A DNA stretch of 64,000 nt from Aldehydirespirator sp965220645 (lineage in GTDB: Bacteria > Actinomycetota > Acidimicrobiia > Acidimicrobiales > Aldehydirespiratoraceae). The notes beneath the pieces were generated by a model. That model had not been told where the DNA came from. It ran no database searches and was given only the letters and a program-made list of their open reading frames with translations. Location: positions 2,480,001 through 2,544,000 of the forward strand of contig OZ244836.1 in NCBI GenBank assembly GCA_965220645.1. The letters run 5' to 3'. The position numbers and the translations under genes were made by a program. Positions 58,453-64,000 of this stretch are shown piece by piece. Numbering within the stretch: position 1 is the stretch's first letter; every line of letters begins with the position of its first letter.

Positions 58453-58941
58453 ATGAGCAGGGAAGCGGTCATCGGCCACCTGGAGGCGCTGGGCGTGCCG
58501 TACGAGATGGTGGAGTGTGATCCCGACTTCGCCGATACCGCCCGGTTCTGCGAGCGCTACGGGTACCCGATGGACGCGTCGGCCAACGCCATCTGCGTAG
58601 TCGGCAAGTCGGCGGACCGCCCGATGGTGTGCTGCGTCGTGCTGGCCTCCATGAGGCTGGACGTGAACGGGGTCGTGCGCCGCCGGCTCGGCACTCGCAA
58701 AGCGTCCTTCGCCGATGGGGCCACCACGACCGAGCGCACCGGGATGGTGATCGGCGGGGTCACACCGTTCGGGTTGCCCGAAGGACTGCCGGTGTGGATC
58801 GACGCCCAGGTCATGGAGTGCGACCAGGTGATCGTGGGTGGCGGCTCGCGGGACTGCAAGATCCTGTGCCCGCCCGCCTCGCTGCTCGCCATCGACGGCG
58901 CGGAGGTGGTCGACGACCTGGCCAAGAGGCCGAGCGAATAG
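58453..58941 (+). CDS. YbaK/EbsC-family aminoacyl-tRNA deacylase-like protein
   Basis: This 162-residue protein has the YbaK/ProX editing-domain layout: an N-terminal helix SREAVIGHLEALGVPYEMVECDPDF, strand segments ICVVGKSADRPMVCCVVLASMRLDVNGVVRRRLG, KASFADGATTTERTGMVIGGVTPFGLPEGLPVWID, where the GGVTPFGLP motif is diagnostic, and VIVGGGSRDCKILCPPASLLA. The substrate-binding Lys of the K.s...A block is in RKASFAD. These proteins hydrolyse mischarged tRNAs such as Cys- or Ala-tRNA(Pro). The ATG is supported by the -10 box. Its final codons (AKRPSE) lie in box A of a dispersed repeat. Confidence 0.88.
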   Translation: MSREAVIGHLEALGVPYEMVECDPDFADTARFCERYGYPMDASANAICVVGKSADRPMVCCVVLASMRLDVNGVVRRRLGTRKASFADGATTTERTGMVIGGVTPFGLPEGLPVWIDAQVMECDQVIVGGGSRDCKILCPPASLLAIDGAEVVDDLAKRPSE

Positions 58942-59032
58942 TGCGCAATCAGTGAGGATTCTCGCGATGCCGCGAGCGAGGCCGGGGCCCGAGCGGCCCG
59001 TGAGCGAAGCGAACAGGAGCGGGAAACACTGC
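58924..59032 (+). repeat. Composite dispersed repeat, copy 7 (boxes A and B)
   Basis: Box A (AAGAGGCCGAGCG) ends the YbaK gene; box B lies at 58985-59032 with GGGCCCGAGCGGCCCGTGAG and AACAGGAGCGGGAAACAC and ends 14 bp before the next start codon. Copy 1 shows the same arrangement: stop codon, spacer, box B, start codon. Confidence 0.85.
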
Positions 59033-59046
59033 GCCCCGCCGCGGGC

Positions 59047-60150
59047 GTGACCAGCCTCACGGCAAGACCCAACGCCAATGCCGTGATCCGCACGACCACC
59101 ATCGGCTCCTACCCGAAGCCCGGCTACGTGCCGATCTCCGACTGGTTCGCGGCCGCGCCCGGCGGCGAGGCCGCCGACTACACGTCGGCGTTCGCCGGAC
59201 AGATGGCTCGGGCCGGCGAAGAGCGCGAGGAGTTGTTCCGGCGGGCCGCTGCCGAGGTCATCAGCGACCAGGTCGCTGCAGGCATCGACATCGTCACCGA
59301 CGGGGAGGTGCGGCGCGACAACTATGTGCACTACCAGTGCCGCCACTTCGCGGGCTTCGACTTCGACGTCCTGACCGAAGCCACGATCAGGGGCGTCACC
59401 GCCGCTCGACTGCCCACCGTGACGGGCGAAGTGCACTATCTCGGATCCTCCCCACTGGTGCACGACTACGAGGTGGCCCGGTCACTGTCGCCCAAGCCTG
59501 TCAAGATGACCATCCCGGGCCCAATGACCATCATCGACACCACCGCGGACGCTCACTACGGCGACGAGGTCGCCCTCGGCGCCGACCTGGCCACCGCCGT
59601 CAACGCCCAGATCCTCGATCTGGTGGAAGCCGGATGCCGTAACATCCAGGTGGACGAACCGGTCATGGCCCGCAAGCCCGAAATCGCGCTGGCCCACGGC
59701 ATCGACCACCTCGAGCGCTGTCTCGCCGGGGTGCCCGACGATGTGACCCGGGTCGTGCACTGCTGCTGCGGCTATCCCGAGCGTCTCGATCAGGACGACT
59801 ACCCGAAGGCCGATCCCGGCGCGTACGTGGCGTTGGCCGAGGCCCTGGACGCGGCCGCCATCGACGCGGTGAGTATCGAGGACGCCCACCGGCCTAACGA
59901 CCTAGGCACGCTGCTGCCCCGCTTTGCCCGGACCACCGTGATCCTCGGGGTGCTGGCCATAGCCCGCAGCCAAACCGAGACGGTCGCGGCGGTCGAGGGT
60001 CGCCTCAGGGAGGCACTGTCGTACATCCCATCCGAGCGTCTGGTAGCCGCGCCCGACTGCGGGCTCGGCTATCTCGGGCGGGATCTGGCCCGCAGCAAGC
60101 TGGCCGTGATGTGTGACGCCGTCGGCAGAGTCAACTTCAGGCTCGGCTGA
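59047..60150 (+). CDS. MetE C-terminal-domain-like methyltransferase (UROD/MetE superfamily)
   Basis: This 367-residue protein corresponds to the catalytic C-terminal half of cobalamin-independent methionine synthase. It has TTTIGSYPKP near residue 17, ISDQVAAGIDIVTDGEVRRDNYVHYQC, VKMTIPGPMTI, and GCRNIQVDEPVMARKP. The zinc ligands are expected in VVHCCCGYPE (His-x-Cys) and LVAAPDCGLGYL (Cys). Stand-alone proteins of this type can use methylcobamide or small methyl donors; whether this one makes methionine is not certain. The GTG at 59047 follows the dispersed repeat and has no ribosome-binding site. Confidence 0.85.
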   Translation: MTSLTARPNANAVIRTTTIGSYPKPGYVPISDWFAAAPGGEAADYTSAFAGQMARAGEEREELFRRAAAEVISDQVAAGIDIVTDGEVRRDNYVHYQCRHFAGFDFDVLTEATIRGVTAARLPTVTGEVHYLGSSPLVHDYEVARSLSPKPVKMTIPGPMTIIDTTADAHYGDEVALGADLATAVNAQILDLVEAGCRNIQVDEPVMARKPEIALAHGIDHLERCLAGVPDDVTRVVHCCCGYPERLDQDDYPKADPGAYVALAEALDAAAIDAVSIEDAHRPNDLGTLLPRFARTTVILGVLAIARSQTETVAAVEGRLREALSYIPSERLVAAPDCGLGYLGRDLARSKLAVMCDAVGRVNFRLG

Positions 60151-60187
60151 GCAGCCCGGCCGCCGACCGTCGTCGGGATCGGCCCAG

Positions 60188-60310
60188 CCCGGGAATTGGC
60201 AGCACAACGCACGCATACCGAGCGAAACGCTGCCAATTCCGACTGCGGGTTGAGCCTGCCCGGGAATTGGCAGCACAACGCACGCATACCGAGCGAAACG
60301 CTGCCAATTC
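60188..60310. repeat. Two identical 52-bp hairpin units, 71 bp apart
   Basis: The units 60188-60239 and 60259-60310 are identical. In each, GAATTGGCAGC pairs with GCTGCCAATTC (11-12 bp) around a 25-nt loop. They fill the gap between two convergent genes and have no T-run. They may act as a two-way transcription stop or mRNA 3'-end protector, or be a mobile short repeat; the perfect identity shows recent duplication. Confidence 0.92.
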
Positions 60311-60331
60311 GAGCAACGGTGGGGCGCTGGG

Positions 60332-61030
60332 TCAGTCGCGCGTGGCGGTGATCAACTGGGCGATGCCCGCGCTGAGCTTGATGTGATGCACATCGATGAA
60401 TCCGGCGGACCGCAGCCCGCCCAGCAGCTCCTCCGGCGGCGGCAGGTAGGCAACCGACTCGGGCAGATAGCGGTAGGCGTCCCGATCCGACAACACCGCG
60501 CCGATCAGGGGCACCAACCGGCCGAAGTACAGACCGTGGCCCCAGCGCAGGACGGGATTGGTGGGGGAGTCGACCTCCAGCAGGCCCACACGTCCCCCTG
60601 GTCGCAGCACCCTGGTCAGCTCGGTGAACAGTGGCGAGATCGCGGTCAGGTTTCGCAGGGCGAACCCGCAGGTCGCGCCGTCGAGCGCGCCGTCCCGAAG
60701 CGGCAGCTCCAGCACATCGGCGTTGACCAGCGGAGCCCCGCCGTCACTGACACCGGCGGGAGCGGCCCTCAGCATTCCCATCGAGAAGTCATAGCCGATC
60801 CGACGATGGCCGAGCCGGGCGAGCTCCCGGCAGAAGTCTCCGGTGCCGCAAGCCAAGTCTGCCACCAGCGATCCCGCCGGCAGGGCCAGCTCTCTCACGG
60901 TCCGTCGCCGCCAGGCCACGTCGAGCCGCAGGGTCATGATGCGGTTCACCAGGTCGTAGCGAGGTGCGATGCTGTCGAACATCTCGCGCACGGCCCGGCG
61001 CTTGGCCGCGCCGGAGGGCAGTTCGCTCAC
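60332..61030 (-). CDS. menG: Demethylmenaquinone methyltransferase
   Basis: This 232-residue enzyme matches the UbiE/MenG family, the last step of menaquinone synthesis. It begins RRAVREMFDSIAPRYDLVNRIMTLRLDVAWRRRTV, the first family signature, then has SAM motif I LVADLACGTGDFCRELA, LVNADVLELPLRDGALDGATCGFALRNL with the second signature, and RVLRPGGRVGLLEVDSP. A further block is YLPESVAYLPPPEELLGGLRSAGF. The GTG start overlaps the stop of the small membrane protein upstream (GTGA). It converges on the MetE-like gene across the hairpin repeat. Confidence 0.93.
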   Translation of the reverse strand: MSELPSGAAKRRAVREMFDSIAPRYDLVNRIMTLRLDVAWRRRTVRELALPAGSLVADLACGTGDFCRELARLGHRRIGYDFSMGMLRAAPAGVSDGGAPLVNADVLELPLRDGALDGATCGFALRNLTAISPLFTELTRVLRPGGRVGLLEVDSPTNPVLRWGHGLYFGRLVPLIGAVLSDRDAYRYLPESVAYLPPPEELLGGLRSAGFIDVHHIKLSAGIAQLITATRD

Positions 61031-61428
61031 GCGTCCTGTCCGCGCTGCCCGCGCTGTCGATTGGGCCAGTACCGCTGGTAGCCGCGGCTCATGGGATGCA
61101 GCAGCAGGGCGATCAACGCAATGTCGAACAACAGGCCGATCACGTCGGCCCACAGCCAGCGCGGCGTGTCGGTCACAGCCAACAGCAACACCCGCACGAT
61201 GGGAATCGCGGCCACGGCAACGCCGAGCTTGTAGCCCCACCGTCTCTCGTTGGCGATTCCGAAGGCGGCCATCACCTTTCCCACCGCGATCGCCAGCGCG
61301 TAGAGGGTCAGAGATCGGGCGCCAAGTATCCCGAACACCAGCGAGAAGCCGCCCTGGAAGTACATCAGCAACTGGGCGATGTACAGCGTCTGGGGCTGCC
61401 GGGGGTTGACCCACACACGGGGCTGCAT
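61027..61428 (-). CDS. Small four-helix membrane protein
   Basis: I do not recognise this 133-residue protein by name. It has about four hydrophobic segments: LYIAQLLMYFQGGFSLVFGI, LTLYALAIAVGKVMAAFGI, LGVAVAAIPIVRVLLLAV and DVIGLLFDIALIALLLHPMS, followed by an Arg/Gln-rich cytoplasmic tail. It starts from an ATG with CATACT 6 nt upstream and is coupled to menG by a GTGA overlap. Such pairing suggests coexpression, but a function in quinone metabolism is only a guess. Confidence 0.7.
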   Translation of the reverse strand: MQPRVWVNPRQPQTLYIAQLLMYFQGGFSLVFGILGARSLTLYALAIAVGKVMAAFGIANERRWGYKLGVAVAAIPIVRVLLLAVTDTPRWLWADVIGLLFDIALIALLLHPMSRGYQRYWPNRQRGQRGQDA

Positions 61429-61434
61429 GCCCCC

Positions 61435-61440
61435 AGTATG
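61435..61440 (-). promoter_or_regulatory. Candidate -10 box of the membrane protein-menG operon (leaderless)
   Basis: On the minus strand CATACT, matching TATAAT at four of six positions, lies 6 nt before the ATG at 61428. Confidence 0.5.
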
Positions 61441-61448
61441 CAGGCTCC

Positions 61449-62141
61449 CTAGGCGGGTTGGCGGCGATAGGCGCGGTCGGTGTGGTGGCGCTCGAAGCCG
61501 ATGCGCTCATAGACGGCGTTGGCGGGGTGGTTGTCGGACTCCACATAGAGCATCCCGACGGCCAGCCCCTGCCCCGACAGCCACTCCAGCCCGGCCAGGG
61601 TGATGGAGCCGCCCAACCCCCGGCCCGAGAAGTCGGGATCGACCGCGATCACGTAGATCTCGCCCAGCGGAGGATCGTGTTGCGCGTGGACCTTGGTCCA
61701 GCAGAAGCCGGCCAAGCGGCCGTGACGGTGGTGCAGGCGGAACCCGTCGGCGTCGAACCACGGCTCGGCCATACGGTCGCGCACGTCGGCGGCGGTCAGC
61801 CCGCCCTGTTCGGGATGCCAGTGAAAGGCCCGATTGTTCACCGACACGAACTCATCGAGGTCATCGAGCGTGAAGGCTCTGGTGGTCAGCTCCGACGGCT
61901 CGGACGGCAGATCGCAGCGCAACTGCCACAGGTCTCGATAGGGCTCGAAGCCGTGGAGGCTCGCTGCGGCGTCGTCGCCCGGCGCGACCTCCCTGATCCA
62001 CAGCTGGGCGGGGGAGTCTTCAGCCAGTCCGGCCAGAGCCTCTGCCAGCACCCGCTCAGCGTCGCCGGCATCTCGACCCTCGTACACCACAATCTGCGGC
62101 TCGCCGCCGTCGGTGGCCGATGCATTGACCTCGTAGCGCAC
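61449..62141 (-). CDS. mshD: Mycothiol synthase (GNAT acetyltransferase), short form
   Basis: MshD acetylates the Cys amine in the last step of mycothiol synthesis. The C-terminal GNAT domain is clearly MshD-like: RAFTLDDLDEFVSVNNRAFHWHPEQGGLT, AEPWFDADGFRLHHRHGRLAGFCWTKVH, GEIYVIAVDPDFSGRGLGGSITLAGLEWL (acetyl-CoA loop) and MLYVESDNHPANAVYERIGFERHHTD. The protein is 230 residues, against about 300 for the two-domain mycobacterial enzyme; the N-terminal GNAT domain is reduced to about 75 residues. The GTG start is supported by TACCCT 7 nt upstream. It predicts that the organism makes mycothiol. Confidence 0.88.
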   Translation of the reverse strand: MRYEVNASATDGGEPQIVVYEGRDAGDAERVLAEALAGLAEDSPAQLWIREVAPGDDAAASLHGFEPYRDLWQLRCDLPSEPSELTTRAFTLDDLDEFVSVNNRAFHWHPEQGGLTAADVRDRMAEPWFDADGFRLHHRHGRLAGFCWTKVHAQHDPPLGEIYVIAVDPDFSGRGLGGSITLAGLEWLSGQGLAVGMLYVESDNHPANAVYERIGFERHHTDRAYRRQPA

Positions 62142-62148
62142 TGAGCCG

Positions 62149-62154
62149 AGGGTA
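62149..62154 (-). promoter_or_regulatory. Candidate -10 box of mshD (leaderless)
   Basis: On the minus strand TACCCT ends 7 nt before the mshD GTG; there is no ribosome-binding site. Confidence 0.45.
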
Positions 62155-62348
62155 CCGCTAGCGCGGTGGGGGAGTGAGCGCGATCAACCGCCCGTCCACC
62201 CGCCTCGGCCCCGCCTCACCGCAAAGATGCTGAGCGCATTGGCCAGGTGCCGCTAGTGCTGCGTCGGCGAAATGGCCAGGGCGGTGCCGCAGGCCCAAGC
62301 CCAGCTTGGGGCGCGACGGCAGCTCCAACTGTTTCAGCGACGGGCCGC

Positions 62349-62354
62349 TAGCTT
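62349..62354 (+). promoter_or_regulatory. Candidate -10 box of nth (leaderless)
   Basis: TAGCTT lies 8 nt before the GTG at 62363 and supports that start over earlier in-frame codons. Confidence 0.4.
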
Positions 62355-62362
62355 CACGTCCG

Positions 62363-63004
62363 GTGGCCCGCCCCCGAACACCCAAAGGCCGCGCCCGTCG
62401 CACCCATGAGCGCCTGACCTCCGAGTACCCCGACGCGGTGTGCGAGCTCGACCACGGCAACGCCTTCGAGCTGCTGGTGGCCACCATCCTGTCGGCGCAG
62501 GCCACCGACGTCGGAGTCAACAAGGCCACGCCCGCCCTGTTCGCTCAGTTCCCGGACGCCGAGGCGCTGGCCGAGGCCGAGCCGGAGGACATCCAGCCGT
62601 ACATCAGCACCATCGGGCTGTTCCGCAACAAGTCCAAGAGCCTGGTGGGCATGGCCCGGATGCTGATTGACGACTACGGGGGCGAGGTTCCCGGCGCCAT
62701 GCACGACCTCGTGCGGCTGCCCGGGGTGGGTCGCAAGACGGCGAACGTGATCCGCAGCGTGGCCCTCGGACTGCCGGGTCTGCCGGTTGACACCCATGTC
62801 ACCAGGCTTTCGAACCTGCTCGGCCTCACGTCCGAGACCGACCCGGTCAGGATCGAGTCGGAGCTCAACCCGATGATCCCGGCGACCGAGCGGGGAGACT
62901 TCAGCCTGCGGATGATCCTCCACGGCCGCCGGGTGTGCGTGGCCCGCCGGCCCCGCTGCGAGGACTGCGTCCTCAACGACTTCTGCCCCTCCAGCACGGT
63001 CTGA
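62363..63004 (+). CDS. nth: Endonuclease III (DNA glycosylase/AP lyase)
   Basis: Nth removes oxidised pyrimidines and cleaves at the abasic site. The 213-residue protein has the helix-hairpin-helix LVRLPGVGRKTANVIRSVALG with the catalytic Lys in GRKTA, PVDTHVTRLSNLLGL with the catalytic Asp, and a C-terminal [4Fe-4S] loop CVARRPRCEDCVLNDFC (C-x6-C-x2-C-x5-C). ATILSAQATDVGVNKATPALF near the N terminus is also typical. I start at GTG 62363, giving VARPRTPKGRARR; the frame is open further upstream without support. Confidence 0.95.
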   Translation: MARPRTPKGRARRTHERLTSEYPDAVCELDHGNAFELLVATILSAQATDVGVNKATPALFAQFPDAEALAEAEPEDIQPYISTIGLFRNKSKSLVGMARMLIDDYGGEVPGAMHDLVRLPGVGRKTANVIRSVALGLPGLPVDTHVTRLSNLLGLTSETDPVRIESELNPMIPATERGDFSLRMILHGRRVCVARRPRCEDCVLNDFCPSSTV

Positions 63005-63032
63005 GCCGGTTCCTGGCTGCAGCGCCAACCGG

Positions 63033-63038
63033 TAGCGT
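63033..63038 (+). promoter_or_regulatory. Candidate -10 box of hisD (leaderless)
   Basis: TAGCGT lies exactly 6 nt before the hisD GTG. Confidence 0.5.
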
Positions 63039-63044
63039 TGAGGG

Positions 63045-64000
63045 GTGCTGACCCGCCTCGACCTACGCGGCGACGGCGGTCCCGTCGCCTCCCGGCTGCC
63101 CCGGCCCGAACCCGCGTCCGCGGGCCCCCGGGAGGAAGTGCGGGCCATAATCGCGGCCGTCCGGGAGCGCGGCGACGACGCTCTACGAGAGTTGACCGCT
63201 CGCTTCGACGGTGTCGAACCGGCCAGTCTCACGATTGAGCCGGCCGAGATCGCCCATGCCGCGACCCGCGTGCCGCTCGAGGTGCGCCAGGCCCTCGCCG
63301 CCGCGGTGGCCAACGTCGAGGCCTACCACCGCCACCAGCTCCTTGACGATGTGCTGCACGAGCGGGACGGCGTTGCCGTACGGGAGCGCCACCTGCCCGT
63401 GCAGCGTGCCGGCTGTTACGTGCCCGGAGGGCGAGCCGCCTACCCATCAACCCTGATCATGACCGCCATACCGGCCCGCGTGGCCGGTGTGGACGAGATC
63501 GCGGTGTGCGTGCCGCCGGGACCCGACGGTCACATCGCCGCCGTGACCCTGGCCGCGGCCGCGGCCGCGGGCGTGACCGAGGTCCACCCCGTGGGCGGGG
63601 CCCAGGCCATCGCCGCGCTGGCCTACGGGACGGAGTCGATACGCGCCGTCGACGTGATCGCCGGACCGGGCAACGCGTACGTCGCGCTGGCCCAGCGGGA
63701 GGTGGCCGGGGTGGTGGGCGTGCCTGCCGGGTTTGCGGGCCCGTCGGAAGTGGTGGTGGTGGCCGACGCCGGCGCCGATGCCACTTTCGCCGCGGCCGAC
63801 GTGATCCTGCAGGCCGAGCACGGCCCCGACGGGCTGGCGTGGCTGGTGACGTGGGACACCACCACCGCCGATGCGGTGGAGGCCGAGGTCTCCCGGCTGG
63901 CGGCCGGTGCCGAACGGCGGTCCGAGATCGAGGCGACGTTGAGGCGCTCCGGCTACAGCGTGCTGTGCTCGAGCGCCGAGCAGGCCCTCGAGGTGGTCAA
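63045..64000 (+). CDS. hisD: Histidinol dehydrogenase, N-terminal part, cut by window edge
   Basis: HisD oxidises L-histidinol to L-histidine in two NAD-dependent steps. The 318 codons present include RAGCYVPGGRAAYPSTLIMTA, then VTEVHPVGGAQAIAALAYGTESI, VDVIAGPGNAYVALAQREVAG, FAGPSEVVVVAD and ILQAEHGPDG, which are the family's successive signatures. The zinc-site residues of the GAQAIAALAYGT and AEHGxDG blocks are present. The frame is open to the last base of the window, so roughly the last quarter of the protein lies outside. The GTG start gives the usual short N terminus (LTRLDLRGD). It begins 40 bp after nth in the same direction. Confidence 0.93.
   Translation, partial: MLTRLDLRGDGGPVASRLPRPEPASAGPREEVRAIIAAVRERGDDALRELTARFDGVEPASLTIEPAEIAHAATRVPLEVRQALAAAVANVEAYHRHQLLDDVLHERDGVAVRERHLPVQRAGCYVPGGRAAYPSTLIMTAIPARVAGVDEIAVCVPPGPDGHIAAVTLAAAAAAGVTEVHPVGGAQAIAALAYGTESIRAVDVIAGPGNAYVALAQREVAGVVGVPAGFAGPSEVVVVADAGADATFAAADVILQAEHGPDGLAWLVTWDTTTADAVEAEVSRLAAGAERRSEIEATLRRSGYSVLCSSAEQALEVV

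Overview
The window is 64 kb of chromosomal, visibly high-G+C DNA from an actinobacterium. The lineage markers are functional rather than a database match: an MtrA-MtrB-LpqB type operon, a mycothiol synthase (MshD), a bacterial proteasome activator (Bpa), a PimB'-like mannosyltransferase, SepF plus a Wag31/DivIVA-like protein with no ftsA, a DAP-type MurE, menaquinone genes and very many GTG starts. I infer a member or relative of the class Acidimicrobiia; that placement is inference. Nearly every base is coding, genes are joined by ATGA or GTGA overlaps, and no phage, insertion sequence, CRISPR array, tRNA or rRNA was seen.

Layout. 1-5.1 kb: end of an acyl-CoA ligase, a DyP peroxidase, a HAD nucleotidase, a Gfo/Idh oxidoreductase, a coiled-coil zinc-ribbon protein and a membrane protein. 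5.1-9.0 kb: RNase P RNA (minus strand) diverging from trpD, then queG and a pimB'-like glycosyltransferase. 9.0-12.6 kb: a methyltransferase, an SRPBCC protein, a ROK sugar kinase and 6-phosphofructokinase. 12.6-15.9 kb (minus): a small membrane protein, mtrA, mtrB and lpqB. 16-17.8 kb: dinB and a DUF3040 protein. 18-22.6 kb (minus): MoxR ATPase, DUF58 protein and transglutaminase membrane protein. 22.6-24.2 kb: a small protein, an HNH endonuclease and a lipoate-ligase-like protein.

24.3-45.1 kb is a textbook division and cell-wall (dcw) cluster: mraZ, rsmH, ftsL, ftsI, murE, mraY, murD, ftsW, murG, murC, murB, ftsQ, ftsZ, pgeF, yggS, sepF, yggT, divIVA, a DksA-like gene, lspA and rluD. murF is absent from its usual place between murE and mraY. 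45.1-64 kb: an Rrf2 regulator diverging from a phosphodiesterase, bpa, dnaE, a nitroreductase, a DUF35/thiolase pair, a YyaL-type thioredoxin protein, an orphan RegX3-like regulator, menA, a YbaK protein, a MetE-C-like protein, ubiE/menG, mshD, nth and the start of hisD.

The most interesting material is in the small spaces. The mraZ promoter carries a MraZ operator of 10-bp-phased repeats. The mraZ-rsmH gap has a 70-nt stretch without a single T, followed by a 24-bp-arm stem-loop, where the actinobacterial mraW RNA motif is known to occur. pgeF is preceded by two tandem copies of its own ribosome-binding site and start, giving two 13-codon ORFs chained by ATGA/GTGA overlaps; dinB has a similar 13-codon leader ORF. 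About fifteen genes show a -10 box of the form (T/C)ANNNT just 5-8 nt before the start codon, which points to widespread leaderless transcription. A composite dispersed repeat occurs at seven sites, runs as four 45-bp tandem copies at one, and is translated into the end of DivIVA.
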